Source of the DNA: Legionellaceae bacterium
Lineage (GTDB): Bacteria; Pseudomonadota; Gammaproteobacteria; Legionellales; Legionellaceae
Length of the DNA stretch: 64,000 nucleotides
Assembly (NCBI GenBank): GCA_029210265.1
Contig: JARGNP010000001.1
Span: forward strand, 443,271-507,270
Direction of reading: 5' to 3'
The notes beneath the pieces were generated by a model. That model did not search any database and had not been told where the DNA came from. It was given only the letters and a program-made list of their open reading frames with translations. Made by a program: the position numbers and the translations under genes. Shown one piece after another: positions 18,322-27,935 of the stretch (its first letter is position 1; each line of letters starts with the position of its first letter).

Positions 18322-18336
18322 GAGACTTATCTCCTA

Positions 18337-20010
18337 TTAGTGAATATAACTTTGGAGTACATCTTCCATCAAACGTGCATTCAAACTGTAATCAACCAGT
18401 ACATGAATCAAAACCGGAACCTCTGACTTAAACGCTTCTTGAAAAACATGAGGTAATTCATCGGCTGATTTTATACTGTAGCCCTTGCACCCAAACGATT
18501 CGGCCATTTTTACAACATCGTAACTTCCAAGCTTAACTCCCGCGCTCTCACCGTAATGGGCCTGCTCTTGAAAAGCGACCATATCATAAGAACAACTATC
18601 CCAAATAACATGTACGAATTTAGCTCCAATTCGTACAGCCGTCTCCAACTCCATCGAAGAAAATAAAAACCCACCATCACCCGAGATTGAAAGAACGCGT
18701 TCATCAGGGTATAACAAACTAAGACTGATGGCCCAAGGCACGGAAACGCCAAGCGTCTGCTGACCATTACTCACTAAGACTTGACGTGCATTATCCGTAA
18801 CACAGTAACGATTGGTCCAAATATAATTAGATCCCACATCAAGCGCAACATGTGTATCTGTTGTCATTTGTTTTTGAAGTTCGTGAATTAAGCGTAAGGG
18901 CTGGACTGGAAATTCATCCATATCCTTGCCTTCAGCTATCGTTGCTTGTACTTCCTGAAAAGCGTGCTTAGCTGTATTAATATACTCTTTATCAAGATGC
19001 ACTTTGGCAGCGTCGCCCAGAAGCATCAAAGATGCCCCAATATCACCAATAAGTTCAGCGGTGGGTATAAAATCATTATCTTGATCGGCCTGAATAGAGT
19101 CAATGCAAATAATAGGCCGCTTATTGTTTGCGTTCCAAATAGAAGGATCATATTCGATGGGATTATAACCAAGGGTAATCACAAGATCGGCTTGGTCTAA
19201 TAATTTATCGGTAGGTTGGTTACGAAATAATCCTATTCGCCCTGCATAAATAGCGGAACTTTGTTGTTTAACCCAAGCACCTGCCCCTTGAAACGTCGAA
19301 ATATAGGGGATACCTGTTTTTTTTAAAAACTGAACTAAAGGCTGTGCGAATTCCTGTGAAGATGATTGCATACCCATCATAACGATTGGACGTTTGCTCG
19401 CCTCTAATGCTCGCGTTGCTTCGATAATTGCTTGCTGGCTTCCTGGACCCCGAGATGATTTTTTACCCCAGTGTGTCATCACATCACCCTCAAAATCAGA
19501 TAAGCCTATGTCTTGAGGTAAAGAAACAAAAGCAGCACCAGGGCGATCTGATTCAGCACGACGAATAGCGTTGCCTATAATTTCACCCAATTGATTCGCT
19601 GAAACCACCTCTTCTGAGTATTTGGTCACAGCTTTCATCAGACCAACTGCATCTAAAGACTGATGTGTTTTTTTAATACGCTCATCAAGAGGAACTTCGC
19701 CACCTATCGCGAGGACTGGATCGCCTTCACTGGTCGCAGTAGCCAAACCGGTTGTTAAATTAGCAACCCCAGGACCTGATGTCGCTATACATACACCGAT
19801 TTTGCCTGTAAGACGGCCAAATGCAGCAGCCATAAATGCTGCATTTTGCTCGTGACGACAGGTAATTAATTTGATTTTAGAATGATTTAACGCAATAAAA
19901 AGACTATCAATTTTAGCGCCAGGCACACCAAAAACATGTGTGACGCCATGATTTTCTAATATTTGAACAATAGCACTCGAACAATTTTTATTATTATAAG
20001 GCCGAACCAT
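18337..20010 (-). CDS. alsS: Catabolic acetolactate synthase
   Basis: A 557-residue thiamine diphosphate enzyme. The catalytic Glu is in CRHEQNAAFMA (about 51-61), and the ThDP/Mg motif begins SGDGGFLFS (about 442-450) and continues to WDSCSYDM. Length and the direct link to alsD identify it as the FAD-independent catabolic type (AlsS/BudB), which joins two pyruvates, rather than biosynthetic IlvB; no small regulatory subunit gene is adjacent. It follows the archaeal-type aspS by 66 bases on the same strand. Confidence 0.92.
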   Translation of the reverse strand: MVRPYNNKNCSSAIVQILENHGVTHVFGVPGAKIDSLFIALNHSKIKLITCRHEQNAAFMAAAFGRLTGKIGVCIATSGPGVANLTTGLATATSEGDPVLAIGGEVPLDERIKKTHQSLDAVGLMKAVTKYSEEVVSANQLGEIIGNAIRRAESDRPGAAFVSLPQDIGLSDFEGDVMTHWGKKSSRGPGSQQAIIEATRALEASKRPIVMMGMQSSSQEFAQPLVQFLKKTGIPYISTFQGAGAWVKQQSSAIYAGRIGLFRNQPTDKLLDQADLVITLGYNPIEYDPSIWNANNKRPIICIDSIQADQDNDFIPTAELIGDIGASLMLLGDAAKVHLDKEYINTAKHAFQEVQATIAEGKDMDEFPVQPLRLIHELQKQMTTDTHVALDVGSNYIWTNRYCVTDNARQVLVSNGQQTLGVSVPWAISLSLLYPDERVLSISGDGGFLFSSMELETAVRIGAKFVHVIWDSCSYDMVAFQEQAHYGESAGVKLGSYDVVKMAESFGCKGYSIKSADELPHVFQEAFKSEVPVLIHVLVDYSLNARLMEDVLQSYIH

Positions 20011-20076
20011 GTTACTGCTCCTTACTTGGGATCAAGTAAAGAGTAGTCATGCATGCTTAAGAGATCAAGTTTGTCA

Positions 20077-21426
20077 CTACGGCGACAAACGTACTGCATC
20101 TCGTGGGAACATGGTGGCTGATTTTATATTATCTAAATCCAATAGTTTTTGCGTGACGCGCTCAAGCCCCATGCCTAAACCACCGTGCGGAGGTAAGCCA
20201 TGTTTATGAGCTGTCGAGAAAAACTCAAATTCTTTTGGATCCATATCTTTTGCTCGCATCTTAGCAACCAATTCATCATGATCATGAATACGTTGACCGC
20301 CTGATGTGATTTCAACTCCACGGAATAATAAATCAAAGCTCAACGTTAAATCGGTATTTTCAGGATCGTCTTTGGCATAAAAAGGACGTTTAGCTGATGG
20401 GTAATGCGTAATAAACACAAATTCAGAACCGTATTTTTCTTTGATATATTCTGAAATTTTAAGCTCTTCAATCGGCGCTAAATCAAACGAGTCTTTCGGT
20501 TTGATCTTATAAACTTCTTCGACAATTTTTTTAACTTCATAAAATTTTAATACAGGAATCGTATCAATCACTGGCAACTCAACGCCGAGCAGCGCTAATT
20601 CATGTGGCATATGTTCTTTGACATATTCAAACATGAATTTGAGCATGCTCGCTTCTAAATTTAAAATATCATAAAACGAATCGATATGTGAAAGCTCCAA
20701 GTCCATCGATGTATATTCATTGATATGGCGGTTGGTATGATGCTTTTCCGCTCGGAATACCGGTGCAATTTCAAACACACGGTCAAACACACCCACACAA
20801 AATTCTTTATAAAACTGCGGTGATTGGGTTAAAAAAGCTTGTTTACCAAAATAATCAAACGAAAAAATATTTGCGCCACCTTCGGCCCCTTCTTTTACGA
20901 TTTTAGGCGTTCTAATTTCAGCAAAACCATGGGTCATTAAGAAAGCACGCGCGCCTTGTACAAGCCCTGATTGAATTTTAAAAATCGCTTTTTCTTTAGG
21001 GTGACGCATCGAAAGATAGCGGTAATCAAATTTTACATCGTTGTGAATATCTAATTTTTTCTTAGTCACATCAAAAGGCATCGGCTCTGACGGTGTGCTT
21101 AATACCGTATAATCTGTGAGCTGAATCTCACAGTGTTTTGGATTCACAAACACATCTTTTATATTGGTTTCTGTCACTGTACCTTTGATCTTAATCGCGC
21201 CGTTTTCTTTGATACCTGTTGACCCTAAATCACCGGTAAACACGACTTGGATTAAAAAGTTACCATGCTGCAATAAGATAAAACCAAATTCCGACAGCAC
21301 GCGTACTTTATACACAAATCCCGAAAGTTCTACCTCTTCACCGATATGATTGCCTATATCAACAAGCTCTAATGTTTTATCTAAATATGAAGCAATGGTT
21401 CGTGTGTTATCTGAAGCAGTGGTCAT
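20077..21426 (-). CDS. aspS: Archaeal/eukaryal-type aspartyl-tRNA synthetase
   Basis: The 449-residue class IIb synthetase has an N-terminal OB fold (about 15-115), motif 2 FRAEKHHTNRHINEYTSMDL and motif 3 GGLGMGLERVTQKLL. It lacks the GAD insertion that gives bacterial AspRS about 590 residues, so it belongs to the archaeal-type lineage. In the bacteria that have it, it is usually a second AspRS and may be non-discriminating, charging tRNA-Asn as well. The position that separates discriminating from non-discriminating archaeal enzymes is Phe here (SGFVYKVR), neither Trp nor His, so specificity cannot be read. It overlaps the upstream cytochrome gene by 4 bases. Confidence 0.88.
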   Translation of the reverse strand: MTTASDNTRTIASYLDKTLELVDIGNHIGEEVELSGFVYKVRVLSEFGFILLQHGNFLIQVVFTGDLGSTGIKENGAIKIKGTVTETNIKDVFVNPKHCEIQLTDYTVLSTPSEPMPFDVTKKKLDIHNDVKFDYRYLSMRHPKEKAIFKIQSGLVQGARAFLMTHGFAEIRTPKIVKEGAEGGANIFSFDYFGKQAFLTQSPQFYKEFCVGVFDRVFEIAPVFRAEKHHTNRHINEYTSMDLELSHIDSFYDILNLEASMLKFMFEYVKEHMPHELALLGVELPVIDTIPVLKFYEVKKIVEEVYKIKPKDSFDLAPIEELKISEYIKEKYGSEFVFITHYPSAKRPFYAKDDPENTDLTLSFDLLFRGVEITSGGQRIHDHDELVAKMRAKDMDPKEFEFFSTAHKHGLPPHGGLGMGLERVTQKLLDLDNIKSATMFPRDAVRLSP

Positions 21427-21818
21427 TTGGTTTTATCCTCTAAAATCTGTTTTTGTTCATCAATATTCATCGGCAATAAAGCTGCAATGGCAAGCCATAG
21501 TTGCTTATCTGTACATTCAAAGCAACCGCCCCTGGGCGGCATCGCTCGTAAGCCTTCATCAGCATGTTTAAATAAAAGGTCTAAGCCTTGTTTCAAACGC
21601 GCATGCCAATCGGATGCTGTACCCATTCTTGGCGCGCCCAGTGGAAGCATAGGCTCTAAAGCATGACATGTACTACAAAAATGCTCCACAATTTGAGAGC
21701 CTTCATCGGGTGTTCCTGCCACACGCTCTAAAAAAGCTTGTGGTTTATGGCTACTTGCCATACCAGGCACAAGCATTAAAATAAAACTCATGCTTAATAC
21801 AAACATACGCAACATCAT
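21423..21818 (-). CDS. Cytochrome c5-like class I cytochrome
   Basis: The 131-residue protein has a signal peptide (cleavage after about GMASS, residue 23), one heme c site CSTCH (about 48-52), and AMPPRGGCFECTDKQLWLAI, the cytochrome c5 C-terminal motif with the axial Met and a cysteine pair. It is a periplasmic electron carrier, probably to terminal oxidases. It overlaps both neighbours by 4 bases, so the methyltransferase, cytochrome and aspS are translationally coupled even though their functions are unrelated. Confidence 0.9.
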   Translation of the reverse strand: MMLRMFVLSMSFILMLVPGMASSHKPQAFLERVAGTPDEGSQIVEHFCSTCHALEPMLPLGAPRMGTASDWHARLKQGLDLLFKHADEGLRAMPPRGGCFECTDKQLWLAIAALLPMNIDEQKQILEDKTK

Positions 21819-22633
21819 TTTTTCGCCAAAATTACATCAATAATATGTGTATCGCTATATGGAAAAGAAAATATGCGATTAAATAAGCGCTTTAAACGTT
21901 GCAATAAAAAGCTCTTCGGTAGCATTTTAATAGATAAGCTATTTAAAAACCATGTGCCTTCAATACCAAAGAGAGCCAATTCATCAATATTGTTTAAAAC
22001 AACGGGTATATGAAAGCGTTTGTGCTCTAATATTTCAAAATCATGTTGCTTAAACACATCTTTTAAATCTTGTTCACTTTTAGCAACCGTTGTATTTTTC
22101 AGAATAGACTTATAATAATGCCCAACGACACTACTTAATAACGTTCCTTCCGCAATAAAATTAGCTAAATATTGTTGAGCTACGGGAAACGAGTCATACG
22201 TGGTTGTAATAAACGAAAAATAGCCGTTGGAGCGCGTTAACGTACTCGCAGAGTCAAACAAAGCTTGAATCGGTATATAAGCGTTAATAAAGTGCGCTAA
22301 CACCAAATCTTGACTGTGTGCTGGTAAAAAATTTTGAACCTCTGTCGCACTGGTCTCAATCGTTGTTAAATCCAACGCTTTATCTGCTCGTTTCAGCATT
22401 TCAGCCGATACATCTACACCGGTAAATTGTGCTTGCGGCATATTTTCACTTAATTTTTTTAAAAAAGCACCATCACCTACGCCCAAATCCAACACACGAG
22501 ACTCAGGCTTATCGAGCGAGGTCGCTCGCTTGATTTGTTCAATGGCTGCACGATGGCTCTCACTAATCGAGCCAAACTGATCGGCCAAATCGTATCGCCC
22601 GGCAAGATCATTGTACATTTCTTTTAAGCTCAT
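21815..22633 (-). CDS. SAM-dependent class I methyltransferase
   Basis: In 272 residues the Rossmann motif I VLDLGVGDGAFLKKL (about 46-60) and motif II FTGVDVSAEML (about 73-83) are clear, followed by LVLAHFINAYIP in the motif IV region. The substrate is not evident; the N-terminal NDLAGRYDLADQFGSISESH resembles methyltransferases acting on small molecules or lipids. It lies 11 bases downstream of der and overlaps the cytochrome gene by 4 bases. Confidence 0.85.
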   Translation of the reverse strand: MSLKEMYNDLAGRYDLADQFGSISESHRAAIEQIKRATSLDKPESRVLDLGVGDGAFLKKLSENMPQAQFTGVDVSAEMLKRADKALDLTTIETSATEVQNFLPAHSQDLVLAHFINAYIPIQALFDSASTLTRSNGYFSFITTTYDSFPVAQQYLANFIAEGTLLSSVVGHYYKSILKNTTVAKSEQDLKDVFKQHDFEILEHKRFHIPVVLNNIDELALFGIEGTWFLNSLSIKMLPKSFLLQRLKRLFNRIFSFPYSDTHIIDVILAKK

Positions 22634-22644
22634 GCTTATCCTGT

Positions 22645-24042
22645 TTATTTACGTTTGGGTTTTTTAGCGCTAACCATCAAACGTTTACGCTTTTTAACTT
22701 GACGCTCGGTCAAAGGATCTTTTTTGTTTTCGTAAGGGTTTTCACCACCTTTGAAAATCAATTTCAATGGCGTACCAACCAACTCTAAACGACGTGTGTA
22801 TTCGTTATTTAAATAACGTTTATAGCTTGTAGGTAACGCATCCACTTGATTTCCATGAAGAACAATCAACGGTGGATTATGCCCACCTGCGTGCGCGTAG
22901 CGTAATTTAACACGCCGATTATGAACTAATGGCGGCGGATTTTTCGCAATCAAATCCTGTAAAATACGTGTAAGCTCGGGCGTCGATAAAGTTTTAATGG
23001 CTGATGCATAAGCTTCGTTGATATCTTTGAATAACCCACCAACACCTGAGCCATGCAATGCAGAAATAAAATGAAATTTTGCAAACTGCGCAAACTGAAG
23101 TTTTCTTAAGATATCCGCTTTGACTTTTTCTTTGTGATCTAAAGCAAGACCATCCCATTTATTAGCCGCAACAACTAAGGCTTTTCCAGCATTAATAGCA
23201 AAACCAATCAGGTGTAAATCTTGATCAGTCACCCCTTGCTCGGCATCGATCAACATGAGACACACGTGGGCTGACTGAATCGACTGAAGGGTTTTAATAA
23301 TGGAAAACTTTTCTATTTTTTCATTGACGCGTGCTCGCCGACGTACACCGGCCGTATCAACCAACACATAATCTTGACCACCCCGTTCAAAAGGCACAGA
23401 AATACTGTCGCGCGTTGTACCCGGCATGTCATACACCACCATGCGCTCTTCACCTAACATGCGATTAATCAAGGTCGATTTTCCGACATTAGGTCGCCCA
23501 ATAATGGCAACTCGAATCACACCGTCCGCTTCAAGTGATGCTTTGGGTGCTGGAGGAAAGTCTTCTGTGACTTCACGTAATAAACGTTGGATCCCGCGAC
23601 CGTGTGTCGCTGAAATCGGATGCACAGATGAAAAGCCTAACGCTTGAAAATCGGCACATGCGACCGCTTCATCAAGGCCATCAGTTTTATTTACAAGAAG
23701 ATCAACTGATTTTCCATACTTTCTTAAACGCAGTGCAATTTGTTCATCCGTCGGTGTGACGCCCGCACGCCCATCCACCAAAAAGAAAATATGTGTTGCT
23801 TCTTCTAACGCCTGCGTTGATTGTGAAGACATCAAGTCGTCTACGGCCAGGTCTTCAACACCAACCCCACCCGTATCAACCACTAAAAATGATTTATCTT
23901 CAAACGAAGCACTGCCGTATTGCCGGTCTCGTGTTAAACCAGGAAAGTCGGCTACCAAGGCATCTTGTGTATGTGTTAAGCGATTAAATAACGTCGATTT
24001 ACCAACGTTAGGACGCCCGACAAAAACAACTGTTGGCATCAT
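22645..24042 (-). CDS. der: Ribosome-associated GTPase Der (EngA)
   Basis: The 465-residue protein has two tandem GTPase domains, each with a P-loop GRPNVGKST (about residues 8-16 and 180-188), DTxG and NKxD motifs, then a KH-like domain ending in a lysine-rich tail. Der matures the 50S subunit. It sits in its usual place immediately downstream of bamB. The predicted start has two adjacent Met codons; either is possible. Confidence 0.96.
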   Translation of the reverse strand: MMPTVVFVGRPNVGKSTLFNRLTHTQDALVADFPGLTRDRQYGSASFEDKSFLVVDTGGVGVEDLAVDDLMSSQSTQALEEATHIFFLVDGRAGVTPTDEQIALRLRKYGKSVDLLVNKTDGLDEAVACADFQALGFSSVHPISATHGRGIQRLLREVTEDFPPAPKASLEADGVIRVAIIGRPNVGKSTLINRMLGEERMVVYDMPGTTRDSISVPFERGGQDYVLVDTAGVRRRARVNEKIEKFSIIKTLQSIQSAHVCLMLIDAEQGVTDQDLHLIGFAINAGKALVVAANKWDGLALDHKEKVKADILRKLQFAQFAKFHFISALHGSGVGGLFKDINEAYASAIKTLSTPELTRILQDLIAKNPPPLVHNRRVKLRYAHAGGHNPPLIVLHGNQVDALPTSYKRYLNNEYTRRLELVGTPLKLIFKGGENPYENKKDPLTERQVKKRKRLMVSAKKPKRK

Positions 24043-24048
24043 AATGGT

Positions 24049-25224
24049 TTATCCTTTGATCGAAAAGCATTGAAGTTGTCCTTGGGCAGTTATAACATAG
24101 ATGCGATCAGATGAAACAAGAGGCCCGACGACAATAGGGCTTCCCAGCGCATGACGCGCAACAAAATCACCATGTTTTACATCTATAAGGTGTAAAAATC
24201 CTGTTTTATCACCCACAAGCAAACGTCGTCCCATCATAACTGGCTCAGTCACACCGCGCGCAGTTAAAGCTGGTTGTTTCCAACGCACATGCCCATTACT
24301 TCGATTCATGGACCATACAGTATCTTCGGCATCGGTCATGTAGAGCGCTCGCGAATCAATCGCTAAATTACGGTAGGTTGATACCGGTTTGTTCCAATTA
24401 AATTGACCTTGCTTAAGTGACATCGCAACCATATAACCCTGGTAACTAGCCAGGTAAACAACATCACCTCGTACAATCGGATCGCTACTAATATCAGCTA
24501 AACGCTCAACATCACTTGAGCCACTCGCATAACCCATACTTCGTTGCCAAACAACACGCCCTGTTTCAAGATCGATCGCATCTAGTTTTCCATCAGAAAA
24601 TCCGACTAAAACCATGTTGCCATAAAGCACGGGAGAAGAACTTGCTCTTAAAACAAGAGACGGCGCGCCATGATCAATAACCCATTGCTTTTCGCCTGTT
24701 CGCCGATTAAATGCATAAAGATGACCGTCGACCGTCTTAACAATCACTTGATCATCAACAATTAATGGCAACGATAATACTTCACTCGCCACACTGGCAT
24801 GCCACAATTCATGGCCATCACGTTTGCTTACAACAATAATGCCGGCATTATTTGTTGAAAATACTAAATTTTTTGCTCCAACCGCCGGGCCTGATACTAA
24901 TTTTTGCGTTTGTTGCTTGGACCAAAGTACTTCGCCCGTTGTTTTGTTAACCGCTTTCACTAAACCTTGATGATTGGCGACATAAATCATAGAACCATCA
25001 ATTGCAGGCTTCAACCGAAGATAAGCATCTTGTTGAGCTGACTTAGACTTACCCAGCGATACCGTCCAACATGGCTTCCATGTGACCGTATTCGAGGCAA
25101 GTGGAGGCAAAGCTCCAGGCACAGCCGTATTATCTTTCCCCAGCCAATAATCATCCAGGTACGTGCATCCTTGAATCATCAAGAAAATAAACAGTCCAAT
25201 CCATCGCAATCGTATACGAGCCAT
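24049..25224 (-). CDS. bamB: Outer membrane assembly lipoprotein BamB
   Basis: The 391-residue protein has a lipobox (FLMIQGC, lipidated Cys about residue 20) and an eight-bladed beta-propeller of PQQ-like repeats with motifs such as GEVLWSKQ, GHELWHAS, GEKQWVID and GRVVWQRS. BamB is a periplasm-facing lipoprotein of the BAM complex that folds outer membrane beta-barrels. Length and position between yfgM and der match the gammaproteobacterial order. Confidence 0.95.
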   Translation of the reverse strand: MARIRLRWIGLFIFLMIQGCTYLDDYWLGKDNTAVPGALPPLASNTVTWKPCWTVSLGKSKSAQQDAYLRLKPAIDGSMIYVANHQGLVKAVNKTTGEVLWSKQQTQKLVSGPAVGAKNLVFSTNNAGIIVVSKRDGHELWHASVASEVLSLPLIVDDQVIVKTVDGHLYAFNRRTGEKQWVIDHGAPSLVLRASSSPVLYGNMVLVGFSDGKLDAIDLETGRVVWQRSMGYASGSSDVERLADISSDPIVRGDVVYLASYQGYMVAMSLKQGQFNWNKPVSTYRNLAIDSRALYMTDAEDTVWSMNRSNGHVRWKQPALTARGVTEPVMMGRRLLVGDKTGFLHLIDVKHGDFVARHALGSPIVVGPLVSSDRIYVITAQGQLQCFSIKG

Positions 25225-25244
25225 ACGTCCTAAAACCTCTTCCT

Positions 25245-25919
25245 TTACGCTGATTTAGACGCCGTATCCTCATGTTTTGAGGATTGCGCTAAAGCCGCTA
25301 ATTCATTTGCTTTCATATCCAAAAATAAGTTACCTATACCGCGAACCTTGGCTTCATCACGAGCCTCAGTGTACAAAACATCCGCTTCTTGGTAACGCCC
25401 TGTTGCAACATACACATCGCCTTTCAATTCATCGATCAAAGGCTTATAGACAGAGCTTTCCATATGTTCTAAATAACCTAACGCCTTATCATACGCTTTT
25501 TCTTCAATTAATATTCGTGCCAGGCGAATACGTGCAACCTGCTGCAAGGCCGGCATAGTAGCATGAAAGGCAACATGTTCGAGCACATTTCGTGCTTCAT
25601 CCCACTTTTCCAGTGAAACCCAATGCGTTGCTAACACGAGTTCTGCCGCATCGGCATACACCGTTTTAGGATATTCATTTATCAACGTCTTTGAGTACGC
25701 TTCAATTGCCTTGCTATCTTTCGCAGAAGACGCCCCCATCAAGCGCTCGTAAGATGCAGAAGCTTGCCACGCCATTTTTTCTGAATGCCAATTCCAATAT
25801 TTGTATCCAGCAACACTCACAAGCACAACAGACAAAACAAGACTAATCATACGCTGATGGCGCTGCCACCATGCTTTTATTGCCTCTAACTGCTCCGTCT
25901 CGGTCATATAAATCGACAC
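25245..25919 (-). CDS. yfgM: YfgM-like tetratricopeptide membrane protein
   Basis: This 224-residue protein has a short cytosolic start (ETEQLEAIKAWWQRH), a membrane helix (about 24-43) and a periplasmic part with TPR-like helical pairs. YfgM in E. coli is an ancillary SecYEG subunit that works with PpiD on exported proteins. The context hisS-yfgM-bamB supports the assignment. Confidence 0.9.
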   Translation of the reverse strand: MSIYMTETEQLEAIKAWWQRHQRMISLVLSVVLVSVAGYKYWNWHSEKMAWQASASYERLMGASSAKDSKAIEAYSKTLINEYPKTVYADAAELVLATHWVSLEKWDEARNVLEHVAFHATMPALQQVARIRLARILIEEKAYDKALGYLEHMESSVYKPLIDELKGDVYVATGRYQEADVLYTEARDEAKVRGIGNLFLDMKANELAALAQSSKHEDTASKSA

Positions 25920-25941
25920 GCTTAAATCTCCTTTCGAGTAA

Positions 25942-27219
25942 TTAATCCAATAAATACGTTTTCATCGCTTGAACAATATCAAGCTGAGGTACACATTGTT
26001 GCGCGCTCTGACCGCGTAAATCTTTAATGCTAATGGTTTGTTCGCGTAACTCATCTTCACCTAAGATTAAAGCTAAACGCGCACCACTTTTATCTGCTTT
26101 CTTAAATTGATTTTTAAACCGCCCACCGTTGGTATGCACTAACACAACCCAACGTGGCATAGCTTCTCGAATCGTTTCTGCTATGTTTATTGCAACAGGC
26201 AAAGCCTCTTCTTCAACTAAGATATACGCGGTGATGGGAGGCTCTATCAGCTGAGGTATTTGTTGCTGCTGCATCAGTAATAATAAACGCTCGGCCCCCA
26301 TAGCAAAACCAAATGCAGGTGTTGCTGCTCCGCCTAAATGCTCCACCAAACGATCAAAACGACCTCCGGCACACACCGTACCTTGACTGCCGAGTTCCGT
26401 TGTCACCCATTCAAACACTGTATGTTCATAGTAATCTAAACCACGCACCAAACATGGATTAATTTCATACGAAATATTTAATGCATCCAGTCCTGAGCAT
26501 AAGCTTGAAAAATGTGCTTGGCTAACCTCGCCCAAGCAATCCATAAGCTTAGGGGCATCAGCAATCACGGCTTTCATATCAGTATTTTTACTATCGAGAA
26601 TTCGTAAAGGATTCTGCTCAAGACGACGTACACTATCATCATCAAGTAGTTTAATATGCTGTCTAAAATAAGCAACTAAAATAGCTTTATAGCTTTGCCG
26701 CTCGTCAACCGTTCCTATGGTATTCACTTGCAACTGAACCACATCAGCAATTCCAAGCATGCGCCAAAATCGCGCGCAAAGTGCAATCATCTCAAGCTCA
26801 ACACCCACACCGGCTAAACCAAAAGCTTCGAGCCCTAATTGTTGGAACTGTCGATATCGACCTTTTTGTGGCTTTTCATAACGAAACATCGGTCCCGTAT
26901 ACCATAGCTTCTGGGGACCATTGCGTAAGATGCCATGTTCAAGGCATGCGCGAACACAACCCGCCGTGCCTTCAGGACGCAAGGTTAAGCTATCATCGTT
27001 TCGATCAGGAAACGTATACATCTCTTTTTCAACAATATCCGTTACTTCACCGATGGAACGCTTAAACAACGCTGTATTTTCGAGCAAAGGCGTTCGAAAT
27101 TCACGATACCCATAGGCCAAAGCACAATCGGCAAAGCTGCGCTCCAAAAAGCGCAAGGCATAACTTGCATCTGGAAGCACATCATTCATGCCACGAATGG
27201 CTTGAATTTTTTCACTCAT
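25942..27219 (-). CDS. hisS: Histidyl-tRNA synthetase
   Basis: Class IIa synthetase of 425 residues from this start. Motif 2 is FRYEKPQKGRYRQFQQLG and the histidine-binding motifs are LVRGLDYY and CAGGRFDRL. The C-terminal anticodon domain is present. I chose ATG at 27219 because the protein then begins MSEKIQAIRGMND as in homologues; a GTG three codons upstream is less likely. The start overlaps the rodZ stop by 8 bases. Confidence 0.96.
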   Translation of the reverse strand: MSEKIQAIRGMNDVLPDASYALRFLERSFADCALAYGYREFRTPLLENTALFKRSIGEVTDIVEKEMYTFPDRNDDSLTLRPEGTAGCVRACLEHGILRNGPQKLWYTGPMFRYEKPQKGRYRQFQQLGLEAFGLAGVGVELEMIALCARFWRMLGIADVVQLQVNTIGTVDERQSYKAILVAYFRQHIKLLDDDSVRRLEQNPLRILDSKNTDMKAVIADAPKLMDCLGEVSQAHFSSLCSGLDALNISYEINPCLVRGLDYYEHTVFEWVTTELGSQGTVCAGGRFDRLVEHLGGAATPAFGFAMGAERLLLLMQQQQIPQLIEPPITAYILVEEEALPVAINIAETIREAMPRWVVLVHTNGGRFKNQFKKADKSGARLALILGEDELREQTISIKDLRGQSAQQCVPQLDIVQAMKTYLLD

Positions 27220-27868
27220 TGTGTGCACCCAAAAGTAGCGCTTGCTTTGGCTTAGTTGTTGGCGCGAGCAACGTGCGCATATTAGATAAATCTGTCAAAC
27301 GTATATCAGATTCAGCATGTGCAAGTGATGCATCAACTTGATGTGTGTGTGCCGAAAACAATGTTTCAACATCTTTGCTTTTACTCCACCACCAGGCCAC
27401 AGCAACCACAACAATCACAGCAAAAGCACCGGTTACCCAGCGTGTCACATGCTCCACTTGATGTGTTTGTCGCCGTGTTTGCCACAACGTTCGCTCTTGC
27501 CCTCGCTTAGTGCTCGCATGAAAACGATTAAACGACGCCAATAATGGCTCATACTTTACGCCAACCAAATTAGCATAAGCTCGCAAATAACCTTTAATAA
27601 ATACAGGTTCTGGCATATCTTGGTAATCATCGGCTTCGAGGCGCTCAATCATACACACGCGCAAATGCAGCTTACTCGCAACGTATTCAGCACTGTATCC
27701 ATGCTGCTCTCGAATAGCGGCCAACTGCGCGCCTGGATTATCGTTTAAAGACATATCACTCATATTATTTATATTATTTATATTATTTATATCATTCATG
27801 TTATCTATATTATCCAAATCATCCATACCGGTGGCTGTGGTCGTAGCTGTAATCGTGGTTGTGTTCAT
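27212..27868 (-). CDS. rodZ: RodZ-like protein with shortened periplasmic region
   Basis: A RodZ/HTH_25 helix-turn-helix domain (GAQLAAIREQHGYSAEYVA and following, about 46-115) and one membrane helix (about 145-162) are present. After it come only about 55 periplasmic residues, so the usual C-terminal DUF4115 domain is missing; total length is 218 against about 330 in E. coli. RodZ links MreB to the elongation complex. The N-terminus is a low-complexity Asn/Ile/Asp tract from 9-bp repeats and the true start is uncertain. Position before hisS supports the call; ispG, usually between them, is absent here. Confidence 0.75.
   Translation of the reverse strand: MNTTTITATTTATGMDDLDNIDNMNDINNINNINNMSDMSLNDNPGAQLAAIREQHGYSAEYVASKLHLRVCMIERLEADDYQDMPEPVFIKGYLRAYANLVGVKYEPLLASFNRFHASTKRGQERTLWQTRRQTHQVEHVTRWVTGAFAVIVVVAVAWWWSKSKDVETLFSAHTHQVDASLAHAESDIRLTDLSNMRTLLAPTTKPKQALLLGAHNE
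27763..27816. repeat. 9-bp tandem repeat in the rodZ 5' end
   Basis: Three perfect TATTATTTA units (27763-27789) and three degenerate ones up to 27816 encode an Asn-Ile-Asn/Asp tract near residues 18-36 of the RodZ-like protein. The unit is a multiple of three and could change length without a frameshift. Confidence 0.85.
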
Positions 27869-27935
27869 TCACATACTCCAAAAGAAGACGGCGAAACACA
27901 TTATAGCCGTGAACGGACCGTGCTGGATACACCTT

